Source: Odobenus rosmarus divergens (Eukaryota; Chordata; Mammalia; Carnivora; Odobenidae). From it: a stretch of 64,000 nt of DNA. The notes under the pieces were generated by a model. It worked only from the letters and a program-made list of their open reading frames with translations. It was not told the DNA's origin and searched no databases. This document shows positions 13,272-26,192 of the stretch, piece after piece (the stretch's first letter is position 1; each line of letters begins with the position of its first letter). The position numbers were made by a program, and so were the translations under genes. The stretch spans positions 2,466,703 to 2,530,702 of the forward strand of contig NW_004450566.1 in assembly GCF_000321225.1 (NCBI RefSeq). Reading direction: 5' to 3'.

Positions 13272-13455
13272 GGGGCGCCTGAGTGGCTCAGTCAGTTAAG
13301 CATCTGCCTTCAACTCAGGACATGATCTCAGGGTCCTGGGATCGAGTCCTGCATCGGGCTCCCTGCTCCGCGGGAGGCCTGCTTCTCCCTCTGCCTGCCA
13401 CACCCCTGCTTGTGCATGCTCTCTTTCTCTGTCAAATGAATAAATAAAATGTTGA

Positions 13456-13491
<36 letters not shown>

Positions 13492-13540
13492 GAAAGAAAG
13501 AAAGAAAAAGAAAGAAAGAAAGAAAGAAAGAAAGAAAAGG
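13272..13540 (+). mobile_element. SINEC with a (GAAA)n-expanded tail
   Basis: Head GGGGCGCCTGAGTGGCTCAG and body CTCCGCGGGAGGCCTGC. The tail has grown into a GAAA microsatellite of about 85 bases (13455-13540) with a few GAAAA interruptions. The duplication ACACCTTGCAGA is at 13260-13271 and 13541-13552. Confidence 0.95.
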
Positions 13541-13782
13541 ACACCTTGCAGAAATGACTGATTCATGACCACTAAAGCTAGAAAGGATCCCTCTAACCTC
13601 TGACTCTTCATGGAGCTTCATGCTAATGCAGTGATAATAACAATGGCCTACTTTGTGCTACAGGTATCTGCATACTACATTTCCCCCAAGACATGAATCA
13701 TGTCCTTTAGATCTTTCAGATATTTCTGAATGCTTTAGAGCTCAGTAATTCTTGGACAAAATAGGTTCCCAATAAATGATAG

Positions 13783-13907
13783 TGGAAGGAAGGAAAGGAG
13801 AGAAGGAGGAAGGAAGGAAGGAAGGAAGGAAGGAAGGAAGGAAGGAAGGAAGGAAGGAAGAAAAGGAGGGAAGGTGGGAGGGAAGGAAGGAGAGAGGGAA
13901 GAAAGGT
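13783..13907. repeat. (GGAA)n purine-only tract
   Basis: Imperfect GGAA/GAAGG repeats over about 125 bases, with a perfect GGAA core at about 13810-13860. Any reading frame through it is an artefact. Confidence 0.92.
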
Positions 13908-14627
13908 GAGTTTTCCAGATTTATATATTTTTTAAATTATGTATTTAATAAAATGTGTTCAACAAAGTTCTTCTCATACATAGGATATTGCATATGAAAT
14001 AAAATATTATTGCCAAAAATATGACATAGCATGGGACAAAAGTTTCCAACAAGTAAATCGGGCTCTGCAGATATATCTTGAAGACTTACCTGGTTGATCT
14101 CCAGTCAGGCACCATTCTTGGTATCATTTGACAAATTTCACTACCTGCTTTCCCACCTGCCAAGCTGTCTAGCACCTCCCTTCTTATTCCTCTGAAAAGA
14201 GATTTCACATCTTCATGAAAATAAAAATCAGTGCTTCTCAAAATTTTTGAGAACTTCTAGTATAGGTTGGGTCTTAGATACACCCATCCCATGCATTACT
14301 CTTTTGATGAAAAAAACTATCACGATAAGTAGCACCAGGACTAATCATAAATGGCACAATTTTCCCTTCTACTTGCTACTTTATGCTGTTACTGCTTAAT
14401 CACAATTTTATTCAATACAATGACCACCAAGCATTCAAACAAAATTGTGGAATATCAGGTATAATTTTTACTTGTGGAATACTAATACTGAGTACAGATG
14501 CTACATGTACATTCAGTCACTTTTAAGAAATGTTTCTATTTCTTAGTGAAGTGTAATAAGGTGATCCGTTTTGCCCATTTCTATAAAAGTGTCTGCAGAA
14601 AATATTGGACAAGAAGTTTAATATCCA

Positions 14628-14910
14628 GGGGCACCTGAGTGGCTCAGTCGTTAAGCGTCTGCCTTCAGCTCAGGTCATGATCCCAGGGTCCTGGGATCGA
14701 GTCCCACATCGGGCTCCNNNNNNNNNNNNNNNNNNNNNNNNNNNNNNNNNNNNNNNNNNNNNNNNNNGCTCAGGTCATGATCCCAGGGTCCTGGGATCGA
14801 GTCCCACATCGGGCTCCCTGCTCGGCGGGAAGCCTGCTTCTCCCTCTCCTGCTCCCTCTGCTTGTGTTCCCTCTCTCGCTGTGTCTCTCTCTGACATCTT
14901 AAAAAAAAAA
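14628..14910 (+). mobile_element. SINEC, younger subfamily, split by an assembly gap
   Basis: Head GGGGCACCTGAGTGGCTCAG and a complete tail. The duplication AAGAAGTTTA(A/G)TATCCA is at 14611-14627 and 14911-14927. The element contains a 50-N gap and the same 50 bases on both sides of it, so its true length is probably about 180-190 bases. Confidence 0.95.
14718..14767. other. Assembly gap (50 N)
   Basis: Fifty N bases, flanked by an identical 50-base sequence (14668-14717 and 14768-14817). Confidence 0.99.
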
Positions 14911-14927
14911 AAGAAGTTTAGTATCCA

Positions 14928-17025
14928 TTTTTATGGGTTAAGACCAAAAAAGGAAATTTTGATAGACCTTATTGTATTATAGTTATATTTCTGGCTTCAG
15001 GCCATGTTTGAAAATGTTTATCAAAGAGACACTGGGTATTACAAACTCCTTATTTTATAACTGGAGAAACTGAGAAATGGCCAATTCTATCATCGCAAAA
15101 ATAATTTAGTACAAAGTTTAAGTGAGCCCATTATTCTTTCCACTACACTTGGTTTCATACTGGTTTTGCATGTGCTATTTTATATGTAGCACAAGTGAAT
15201 CTTTTCATTTTGATGGTAGCTATACCTCATAGACAAATAGCAAAGAGCATGCCTCCTAACACAACAAAAATGTATTGATTTTAGATTCACGGTCATCTGA
15301 AAACTCTCTGTCAATGTAAAAAATCAGGACTGAGTTGTATCCAGTGTATATAGATTCTTTATATGTAGAAGGTCTTCAATAAATATATATTAATTTGATT
15401 TTTCTGTTTAACTTGAGGCAATCATTATATCTTCATGGTTGATATCATGTTTGTTCAGCGGCAACATAAAAATTATTCGAATCTTTCAACTTCTAAATAT
15501 TTTATGAAATGATCAATGTACATTTTTGTGGTGAAATACAGAAGGCAATGACAACCTGACCTACCAGTGAACAAGTTTATATTTTACTTTGTCACTCACA
15601 AATCTTTCATTATGAGTAGAAATTAAAAATAATTGCCAGAGCTTTCCTTTAGGGTGTCTTGTGTAATTTAATGTTAATAATTAAATTATATTTTAAAAAT
15701 GTAAAGCATCTTGAAAAAGGCAGTCATCAAATATTATCCTGCAAAACTCCTGCTTTGTTAAGCATTTTGAGATGTAATTGATACTGTCCTCTCTGTCAAC
15801 TACCCTCATCCCTGTTGCCCCGTAGACGGTTTAATAAAATTATGGACACAGCCAATTTATGCAGTATTTCCTATGTATCTACTCAACTACCAGAATTACT
15901 TGCCTAAATTAAGGCCACAAACATGATTTAAAAATTTAAATCGTGAGGTTGTCCCGAGGACTTCTCTTCAACTGCAAAAAATGGAACAATATATCCTTTT
16001 ATTTAGATAATAGAAAAATTATACAGATATTTGGATTAATTAGTCATGTCATGGACAAACGCAACTACTCTCTTGCATCAGTTCCCTGTTTCTCATGAAA
16101 TGGATTTGAAGATTTTTGCCTTGAGATGTTTTTTATTTAATGTGCTTATTATGATATACCTAATTCTAAGCCCAGGGCCTAGCACAGAGTAAACATAAAA
16201 TACAATGGATAAAATAACGTCTAATGTTTATCTCAGCATTTATAATCCTCTTGATATTAGAATATGTGTATCAATATTAGAGTACTGGACAGTACTGGAC
16301 AGATGGATGAAATGGTGGATGTTTGGACAGATTATCTATGTATCATTCATCTTTGAAAATATGTGAGGCATTCAACTTCTATTTGTAATTAATTAGATCC
16401 CATAGTTTTAGTGAGTTCAACAATAATTTCTGTACTATCGACAAATATTTTAAGTTCCAGCCTTCTTATTTTAAGCAATAGTAAAATATCAGCACAATAA
16501 ATAATGTGTATAATTTCATGTGGGAGTCATGTTAGTGTTAGTGCTAGTATTTGATTTTGACTCCCAAATATTGGCTTATGACTTTTAATATTATATTTAT
16601 AATATTATATTTATATTAATGTTATATTTAAATGGTATACTTAGATATTAAAATGGTAGCATTCCTAACATCTCTTGGAAAAAGTTCTAATAAGGAACAT
16701 AGATTTTGAATGTTAATTCCCATTCTATTAGTATTTTACCAGGTGATCCTGAATGAACTGATTAATTTTTTTTTCTTGTTTTTGGCTGGGACCATTTTGG
16801 AGTCCATTTTATATGACACTATAAGAAATAGACAAGCCCATCTTATTTATTTGTCATAAGCACATGTATATGAAGTTAGAGAGCTAAAAGATAATAAAAA
16901 ATTCTGACAAACACTGATATTCATTTTTTCTTATTCTTAAGGTCATGGATGATTTTCTAATTATCTTAGTCTTAACCTAAGCCCCCCCCTTTTTCTTATT
17001 TCAAAAATTTTTATTTAAAGCCTTT
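14928..17025. other. Intergenic, AT-rich, no gene recognised
   Basis: Unique AT-rich DNA. A short forward L2-end-like piece is at about 16140-16205 (CCCAGGGCCTAGCACAGAGT then A-rich). Confidence 0.5.
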
Positions 17026-17198
17026 AAAAATTGTATTAATGATGCAGGATCTAGTTACAATGTAGTTGTAAAGTGCTGCCTTGTCTTTGCCCCCTGCTGA
17101 AAATAAAGCTGTTACCTTTCTAGCCCTGTCTGCCATGGTGCTTAGCAGCCAGGGATGCATGGTCTCAGACATGTTTATCAAGTTAAACACTGACTTGA

Positions 17199-17391
17199 GG
17201 GGCACCTGGGTGGCTCAGTCTTTAAGTGTCTGCCTTCGGCTCAGGTCATGATCCCAGGGTTCTGGGATCGAGCCCCGCATCGGGCTCCCTGCTCAGCGGG
17301 AAGCCTGCTTCTCCCTCTCCCACTCCCCCTGCTTGCGTTCCCTCTCTCGCTGTGTCTCTCTCTGTCAAATAAATAAATAAAATCTTTAAAA
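17199..17391 (+). mobile_element. SINEC, younger subfamily
   Basis: Head GGGGCACCTGGGTGGCTCAG, body CTCAGCGGGAAGCCTGC and tail TCAAATAAATAAATAAAATC. No duplication touches its 5' end. The sequence after the tail (AAAAATTGTATTAA, 17392-17405) recurs 160 bases before the head at 17026-17039. Confidence 0.93.
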
Positions 17392-17896
17392 AAAAATTGT
17401 ATTAACATTCATGTTACCTTAGTCAATAGAATGTAATAAATATATAATCTTTCTTTTGATTTTGTATGTTCCAGGCCAGCAGGGTTATCTCTGTCAACAT
17501 CAATGACTTTATAGAGAATGACATATATAAAAGATGTAGACATGTACTGATCCTATAAAAGTACTGGACACATAATAAGCAAGATACATTCTAGGTTGAT
17601 TTTTTAAATTTAGTTTTCAAATAGCAGCTTTGTTGATTTGATTCTTTCCCAGAAAAGACAGTTACACTTTTAAACTCCCATTCATTAAGAATTCTGACTA
17701 GATAAAACCAATCAATGTCTTATTATAAAAAATTGTAAGTATGATTAAACCTGCACTATTTTAGTTCCATTTCCTTTTAGTTTTGTAATAAGTTAAAACA
17801 ACTATAATTAATTAGGCAGTATCTATAAAGACTCCTAAACTTAAGTGGAATTTAACCATGGATATTTCTCAGGCTATTAAAGTAAAAAATTATTCT

Positions 17897-18098
17897 TTTA
17901 TTTTTTTAAGATTTTATTTATTTATTAGAGAGAGAGAGTGAGCCTGAGTGGGGTAAGGGCCAGAGGGAGAGAGAGAGAGAGGGAGAAGCAGACTCCCCAA
18001 TGAGCGCAGAGCCTGACGTGGAGCTTGATTCCATGACCCCAAGATCATGACCCAAGCCAAAGTCAGATGCTTAACCCCCTGAGCCACCCAAGCGCCCC
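17897..18098 (-). mobile_element. SINEC, older subfamily, reverse orientation
   Basis: AAGATTTTATTTATTTATTA start, GA-rich body and head complement TGAGCCACCCAAGCGCCCC. A 17-base duplication AAGTAAAAAATTATTCT is at 17880-17896 and 18099-18115. Confidence 0.95.
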
Positions 18099-18115
18099 AA
18101 GTAAAAAATTATTCT

Positions 18116-21100
18116 GTGGAAAAAAACCATAGAACCAGCCAAGTTCTTCAAAGAGAGTATATCTATTAGAAAATATTATGCTACAAAGTATATGTGGCAA
18201 TCATCTAGAGCATTTCTAGCTACAATTTTTAGTATTCAGGGTATGGCATAATTTTATCCAAGTCAAGAGGTAATTAATACATTTATTTCTTATGTTGTAG
18301 AAAGATAAAGGAAAATCTCTGGTTAACATTTAGAATCAACATTCAAATGTGTCTTCCAGTATCGCTTGGTCTTCTCGGGATCATGCTCTCTTCCCATCGT
18401 ATGTGCATGGCTCAGCTTGATCTCAAAAGATCTTGAAATCAAGGACTTCTGCACACCAAGGAAGCAAAACTGGGCCTTTGATCACAAGTATGCACACTCA
18501 CAACAGGGAGAGACTAAAAGAGAAGGGTCACACAGCTGCAGAGGGAAAAAATTTTTTAAATTCCAAAAAGATGTTGAAGAAATTGAAATAAAACCACCTG
18601 ATTCTGTTTTTTAGGCTCATAGTTATCATTCTAAGATCAGTACTGGAAGATTACTGAACCAAAAGCATTTTAATGCATTCTTATTGTTAATTCATTTTGA
18701 ACCACCCAAGAGAAAATCCTCACAATGATCTCCTTTCCTGCTTGCCCAGGAAATACCTGGGTTGAAGAAAAATTAACTTCATCAATAAACATATGCACTC
18801 ATGTGCCAACATAACGGTGGCAAACTATTAGATTCTCTCAATTCTGTACAAAAACAACAAAGTTAGCAGCATGCTGAGCTTCCTAGCAGTCTGAGTTTCC
18901 CACATTGGGGTTCTTTTACTGACAAGGAGCTATGATTTGTGTTACCAAAAAATGTCAGCTCCTAATTCGGACGAAGCTGAGATGAATTATACATAAGTCA
19001 TTAGAAATGGTGTGGTCTACAGTGAAAGGGATCTCAGCAAAATTCAACCACTGACATGCTGAGTGCTTTGAATAAATCAATCATTAGCCATCTGCCTCAA
19101 TTTAAGCATTCAAAAATGGGGATGTGCAGAGAGCTAATTATTAATGTATGCTTGTAAATTATTTTGAACCTTTTTAGTAAAAACATCAAATGAAGAGAAA
19201 ATGTTCCTGTTCATCTATAGTGACCATTATTTAATTTTCTTTTGTACTAAAATATGTTTCTCCTACATTTTTACTGGCTCCCCGAGTCACTGTTGCCCAG
19301 CTGTTCCTGACTGATTTATTTTCTAAATGATCACTTCTAATGATATTTTTGGTCATCTCTTATAGGATATTGTGTGTCATCTCCTATCTAGAAAAGTAAC
19401 AAAAAGGAAGTAGGGGGTTGGGAAGTGGGGGCGGGGGGATGGTCTGCCTCATTATAACATTTATATCAAGCTCCTGGGAAGTCTCAATTAAGGAGGACAC
19501 AATTACTTCTCTTTTCAGGAAATCTTTTACAGAGAGATCTAAGCACAGGCTAAGACCGGGACTAGGAACAGAAAAAAATGACACAGGACACCTTATCACT
19601 ATGAGATGCACTGTGATAAATAATTCCATTAAGAATCCAAATAGCCAAGTATTACAGAGTTCTTAAATTCTAAGCAGAAGAACCACTGAGCTACAATGGC
19701 AGTTAGATGAAATCTAAAATCCTGAAAGTAGTAAACCAAAGAGAGTCAAGGTCACCTGTCAAAAGCAGTGGTACTGTGAGTAAAGCCAGGAATTCCAGAC
19801 TCGCATGGACCCAGGTATCTTACAAACACATTCTACTGGGAATGGAGAAGTGCCACTAAGAATAATTGTGATCTGTTCTAGGAAAATGCATCATCTCCCC
19901 TGGGAAAGCAGCTCAAAAGACCTATTTGTTGACATTGTTTAAATCTATCATAACCAAAAGCTTCATCTTGATATCATCAGGCAAAAATAAACAAGTTTTT
20001 TATGATACAAACTTAATATGAAGGAATATAGCTAAGAATGGCAATAATATGAGCCCACTCTGCATGAAAGGTGAGCTTGTTCCTGTATTCCCAACTCCTC
20101 TTCCTCAGTGAGCTTTGAGGGAACATTTTATGAGGGGAGAGAGACCATTAGAATTGACATTGCTGAAGAGACTCCAGTAGCAAAGACTTTTAAAAACTAA
20201 ACCATAAGCAGGGAAACTTAGTCTAAGCCACAGAAGAAAAATAAGACAACCAAAATGTTCATAAACCGAAGTCTGCTTGTTTTGGACATTTTGCAAATGG
20301 AAAACATTATTTTAAATCTTAAGTTATTTATTCAAGGTTGATACTTTACATTTTGAATTTACACCACCAGCATTTCATAACATCAAAGCAAGTCTGTTTA
20401 ACCTTTTCTTCCCTTATCCTCCTACCAACATAAAAGCTGAAGAGGAAAAACCTATCTGGCCAACTATAGGTAACTTAATTTATTCTAGTCCATGTTTCAA
20501 TATGAAATGTCAGGATTGTGGAGAGAGAGGGGAGTGGGGAAAGAGAAGATCTAAAAATGAAGAGTGAACAGTGTCTACCTATTGGGGATCTGGTCCAGAA
20601 TGACCAGCAGCTGACCATTAAAGCTGCCACCCATAATTGGAAAGAGTGAAGTTGCCCAATTCTGAGCACTCTCATCCATTGCAAAAACCCAAGGGAGGCC
20701 AGCTGCCATTATTTTGGCACAGGAAGGATCGTTTCCTCTCCTGCCAGGCCCACACATCTCGTTTGCTTCCCCTCAGTTATTTTTCAAGCCAACCCGCCCT
20801 CCTGACAGCTCTCCGGGCTGCACCTGAGGTGCAGTCTTTTTGAGGTTTCCTCCCTAACTTTTTATGCTTCACTGAGAAGAAGCTAAAATTTAATGGACAT
20901 CAGAAGACATTTTCTTCTGTTATTCTTGTTTTTATTGTTATTATTCTAAAGGTAATATGAAAGAGATTCTAAGGCAGAGAATCCACATGCAGCCATGTGG
21001 CTTAGGCTGCCCACCACACCATCCCGTACAACACTATAGGATGATGTTCATGTGAACTGTGATGTCAATGTCAACAGTGCCTCCAAAAGTTATAAAAGGC

Positions 21101-21141
21101 AGTGGCTCTGTTCTCTGGGCCTATTACAGTATAGAGAGTTT
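18116..21141. other. Intergenic, no gene recognised
   Basis: Three kilobases of unique sequence with no recognisable transposon. It is slightly GC-richer at 20.5-20.85 kb. The small open frames here have no family resemblance. Confidence 0.5.
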
Positions 21142-21149
21142 AAGAATCA

Positions 21150-21344
21150 TGGGGTGCCTGGGTGGTTCAGTCGTTAAGTGTCTGCCTTCGGCTCAGGTCA
21201 TGATCCCAGGATCGAGCCCCACATCGGGCTCCCCGCTCAGCGGGAGGCCTGCTTTTCCCTCTCCCACACCCCCTGCTTGTGTTCCCTCTCTCACTGTCTC
21301 TCTCTCTTTCTGTCAAATAAATAAATAAAATCTTAAAAAAAAAA
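21150..21344 (+). mobile_element. SINEC, younger subfamily
   Basis: Head GGGGTGCCTGGGTGGTTCAG, with a small internal deletion (GGGTCCTGG missing after ATGATCCCA) relative to its relatives. The duplication AAGAATCA is at 21142-21149 and 21345-21352. Confidence 0.94.
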
Positions 21345-22968
21345 AAGAATCAGACACAACTGGTTCTCTCTTCCTCAAATATCTTGTTCTCGTTCTTCTT
21401 AAAAAGTTGTATAAATCACTCTTTTACTTTCACGTTATTTAGAGAACCTCTGAGGAACACAATTTCCATATTCTCCCATGATACATTATTAAAAGAACTA
21501 AGAGGAGAAAATCTTAAATATCTAATTTTCTTTACCAAAGAGAACATTTCAAAAAAAAAGGAATGGTGTTTTGTTTTGTTTTTTAGCTGCTGCTTTTACC
21601 AGAGCTCGACAAGAGTATTCTTTATTTTAATGTGCAAATGTTTAAACTTCATTTTCTGAAAAGAACATTTTAATTTTGTGAATAGTTGTCACTGTGTTAT
21701 TATGTCAAGTGGCAATTTTAATTCAAGTTAAATAATTTTAGACTTAAATGATTCTATTTACATCTACTAACCTTAAAAGGACAAGAAAATGATTAAATTT
21801 TTATTGGATTTAGTTTGCCTTTTTCCCAATCATTAAATGTGGGTCAATTGTTTACAAGTACTGTTGTAAATCTAAAAATGTCGATCTTAATGATGGTCCC
21901 CTATTATATTTGAAAAAGTAAAGGCTCTTAGGAATAATGTATCTCCTTTTCCTATTCCCCCAAGCAGCACTGAGGAGAAGAAGAAGAAAGTCGCAAATAT
22001 ATAAAAAATCTTACCAATATTGCCCCCCCCCACCCAATTTGAAGGATGTGTTCTGGTGAGGACGAAAGCATGACAAGGCAGAAGTTATAAAATGTCCTTC
22101 TAGATTTGAGACCTTTTCCCCACAACAGAAAGATCATAACACATCAGAAGCCAAAAGAACTCCCTAAATCACCAATTTGTTTTTCTCTCACTTAAAATTA
22201 AGCAGGAAAGCTTCATGCACTGACTTACCAAAATGCAAAAGTTTAGCAAAATTGAATCAGAAAAGGGGAAAATCAAAAACTCACTAAAATGTTAATCAAC
22301 CTGATGAAAGAAAATTAGAAAGCCTATGTGAAGATCATCCACTGTGTTGCAATTAAATAGTACCAGAATTACCTGGAAGAATTCTTAAAATTTACTTGTA
22401 TTTTCATCTCCACAGACAAAAGAAGCAAGGCAGAGAGACAACTGGAAGGAGAGCGATGTATGAGAGCTGCCAGAAATGAAGTCTTAGCAGAACAGAATCT
22501 GGAAGCCAAGGACATTTTTCAAGGGGTGGGGATAACCATATGAGGCCAACAATCTGAATCGGGTACATTAGAGGGTTCTTCAGATATATCCCATGGCCCA
22601 GCACACTCCTTATTACTAGGTCATCCTCTCCACTTTTTCATGAAAAGCCACACTGAATCTTCAGTGCCTAGCTTCCTAGGTGGTCACTGCAGGGCAGACC
22701 ACACAACCTAGAAGTGCTAAGGAGTTAGAGCCCTGTAGCATGAGACTTGACCACTGAGAAACATGAAATAGGGAGACCAACCTTGGTTGGAGAAACAGCT
22801 CCACATTTAGAGAAGCCCTCTCTGCTGATTTCCTTTTCTTCTAACATGTGTTGAAGAAAATGTCCAAAGAGGGATTTTCTACTTCTCTCCACTGCTTTCC
22901 CTCTCCTGAACCCAGGTGCTTTATGCTTTTTCTACTTATCCATTGTATTCAATGTACTTCTTTACTTC

Positions 22969-22973
<5 letters not shown>

Positions 22974-23008
<35 letters not shown>
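22974..23008. repeat. (GT)n(AT)n microsatellite
   Basis: About 13 GT units followed by four AT units. Confidence 0.93.
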
Positions 23009-23009
<1 letters not shown>

Positions 23010-23577
23010 TTTCTAAAATCCCACCTTTCTTATATGGGCTACTTCTATCCCAGAGTGGCAATATTCTAACCCATGTATATTTTAAAGAAAGAGTTTCCTT
23101 CATGGAGGCAAGTATTATATATTATTTTTCATGAGTTAGCTCTTATGTTTGAAGAGTCAGTTTGTTTAGCAGTAAAATGAGGGCGATGTATTTATCTTAA
23201 TACTCAAACTATTTGAAGTAGGAAGAATGTGATGACAACTCTAGGTCAATAGCTTTAAAAACATGGCCTTTAAATAAAGAGAAACTTCCCCTGTTGTGAG
23301 AGAGGGATGAATTTAGTCAAAAAGAACAAGGACATAGATAACAGTGCTACTCCTCTGATTCTGCAAAAGGAGTGACTGAACTTTTGAAAAAGGACTCCAA
23401 GCAGATTTGATTCCTCACAGGTGTGGTACCCTTTGCTTTCTTCCTCGGAGCTCTTTATACCAAGCTTCTATCCTTATTTTGTGCCCAAATTTAGCAACCA
23501 TCTCAACTTACTAACCATATCATTTTCAACAAATAATTAAATTGTTTGAGTTTCAACCATTCACCATAAAATGTGAA

Positions 23578-23675
23578 TGGTATTTACTTCCATAGGTTGT
23601 TGGAAGGATCAAATATGATAATGTGCTTAGATTGTTCTAACATATGATCTGTCATATGGTAGATACTCGGTAGAG
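23578..23675 (+). mobile_element. MIR fragment
   Basis: CATAGGTTGTTGGAAGGATC then AAAT..ATGGTAGATACTCGGTAG: the 3' half of MIR. Confidence 0.5.
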
Positions 23676-24524
23676 TATGTTGGGTCCCTCCCTTTCCAGG
23701 GTCTTCATCTCTCTGTGACAAGTGTAACTGTGAGTCGATGCTAAGCATGATCAGGAAAGATAGATCATATCTGACCACAAGTAAGAAACTATTCTTGCCA
23801 TTTGCGTGTGAGGGTCCTGAGGCAGGAGAGATGCCTACTATCTGAGTAAATGGACTGCTTACAAATGTCTGCTTTGATAAGGCCAGTGCTTCTCCTAGGA
23901 AATCAAATCCTGCATTAATGGGTTTGCCTTTTCTCTCCATCACTCCAGAAGTATAGAATCTTGCCTGGAAGTTTCTCTATTCCTTTAAATCAGTGCAAAT
24001 TTCTGCATTTATCTTTCAAAGAGAAAACAGAATGCATTAAGTCAGGCAAGTAAAAAATAAACTGTACCACAAGATGCTTTCTCTTCGTGGACAACTGCAT
24101 GGTGATTGAAATAAAACAGGGAGGTAGACAATTTAGTCAAGTGATACGAGTGTGATTAATGTTTTAAGAGATTTCTAACCAAGTCAGAGCTTGTATTTTA
24201 CTATTGGTTAACAGATCCTAGGGTGCTTGGGTCAGTTAGTTTTGATAGTCTCCAACCAGAATCCTTAAAAATAAACAAAAACCCACTTCCTAGGCTAGAA
24301 ACAGAGGAGTTAGGTAAATAATAAAGTAAAGGACTTAACAATTTTTGTCTTTGTATATTTTATATCAGTTTCTATTTCTGATTAAGATATGGCACATAGA
24401 GTCATTTCTCATAGATATGTCATTTCTCAGATATATCACATAGTGTCTCCATATATATATTTCCATCTCCATCTGTAAAATGGGATCATAGAGTTATATC
24501 GCGGAAAGGAGCCTCCAAAGATTC

Positions 24525-24685
24525 TTTTTTTTTCTTTTATTTATTTATTTTTTATTATTATTATGTTATGTTAATCACCATACATGACATCATTAGTGTT
24601 TGATGTACTGTTCCATGATTCATTGTTTGTGTACAACACCCAGTGCTCCACGCAGATCGTGCCCTCTTTAATACCCATCACCAGG
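24525..24685 (-). mobile_element. L1 3'-end fragment (carnivore L1, severely 5'-truncated)
   Basis: T-rich start, then the complement of the carnivore L1 3' untranslated region (ACAACACCCAGTGCTCCACG, CTTTAATACCCATCACCAGG), the same type of sequence as in the larger L1 at 33.8 kb. Confidence 0.85.
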
Positions 24686-26192
24686 AAGTGTGTGATTCTG
24701 TCTCCCAACAGGCAGAAAAGTCCCAAATCAATTAGTATCTAACTTCTTCAAATAGCTAATGCCCTTCATTGGTCACCTACTCTAATATCTAATCATCCAA
24801 ATAGTGGTAAATAAATAAAAAAATAAACAAGGTTTGGGGTTTTTAATCTATATATTGTGTCCATTTTAGTTTGGGTAATATCAACAAACACTTATTGCTT
24901 ACATTTCTTCCCATGTGCAGACAAGGTTATTAGGTGCCACATGTAGTTTATTCAGGTTACGCATGGTGCTAGTGGGACCCCATTTGTAAAATCAAGCTCC
25001 CAACCTATTATCTGGTCACAGACTGCTTACCAAATCCTGGCAGGAGAAAAGGAAAACCAAGCAAGAGATTATGCTCCATTAGATGAAAGAATCAAGGCGC
25101 GAACCCTACAGAAAGTGAGCAAGTACCCTCTAAGGGAAAGACACAAGTCATCTACCAACTATCATTCCATCAGGTTCTCCCCCTCTGCACACCTCACAGA
25201 GAAATTCTGATCACGAATTAGGTGCCTATAATTCTGAGCCTTTGAAAGCATTATTCGGATTAAAATTTCTTTGATTTACTGCCACATTCTAATAATGGAA
25301 CATGCAGCAGGACCTAGGAGCTTCATTTCTAACCCTATTCAACTGTCTTACTCTTATGCTGACATCATCTAAACAGAGGCTTCATTATATCCTTCCTTAC
25401 AGCTTACCTAATGAACACCCCATACAAATACTTTTTAAAAAATAAGTGTTCCCCGTTGCTGCAAATAATTTTTATATTGGATGAATCTTGGCTGCCCAAG
25501 AATAATAAAAGGGAAGAAGAAAAAGAGGTGCCAGAACAGTTGATAGACTCTGGTGGCCAAAGTTTTAAAAGTATAATTCGTTCTCTGAAGGCAGATACCT
25601 AATACTGTATTTTTATCACTAATGTCTTTAAATTGTTATTTTTTATTTGAATGTTATATTTCTGATCCAGTTAATGTGGTCTGAATTGTGATGTTAAATA
25701 ACTGTTTGACTTACTTTGAAATTGAGGGTGCAAGGGAATAATCTTCAGCAATTGCAGATTTTTATAGATACTGTTAGTAATTACTGTAGTTTCATAAATG
25801 TTTTTAAGTGCTCAATTTTAAAAAGGAATTGAGACTTTTGGGAATAGAGAGTAAAACTAATTTTAATGTATCGAATTACTCCAAATTTTTCTACAGTTTT
25901 TACTTAGTTAGAAAGAACTCACACATCTGTAAATTTCTGAGTTTTAAATTTTTAGGTTATTCCATTAATTTTCTGGAGGAGATGCATATTTTTTCACAAA
26001 AGCAAAACCTCTGAAAGAAGCAGAGTTGCTGAACTGGTCCTATTTTATCTAACTGGATTTTAAATAGGAGTATATAATTGAAGATCATGTTCTATTTTTT
26101 TCTTTTCATTTGGAATATTAGGAATACAACTGAAGATTTTACTGTGACTGCCAAGACCTAAGCACATGTTGACACCTGTCAAAATTAAAATG
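24686..26192. other. Intergenic, AT-rich, no gene recognised
   Basis: Unique AT-rich sequence; short open frames at 25411-25602 and 25808-26014 (+) look like chance frames. Confidence 0.5.

Larger units (their letters stand above)
21353..24524. other. Intergenic, no gene recognised
   Basis: Unique AT-rich sequence. Identified items are a (GT)n/(AT)n microsatellite at 22974-23008, a MIR fragment at about 23578-23675, and a MIR-like scrap (CATCTGTAAAATGGG) at about 24465-24510 cut by the L1 piece that follows. Confidence 0.5.

Noticed and set aside
13296..13621. Ser/Phe/Leu-rich minus-strand frames
   Set aside because: They are the translated GAAA tail of a SINE.
13776..13997. Lys/Glu/Gly-repeat open frame
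   Set aside because: It is the translated GGAA microsatellite.
17011..17205. 64-codon minus-strand frame as a possible small gene
   Set aside because: It resembles no known family and lies in the stretch that may have been carried by a SINE; there is no promoter or splice context.
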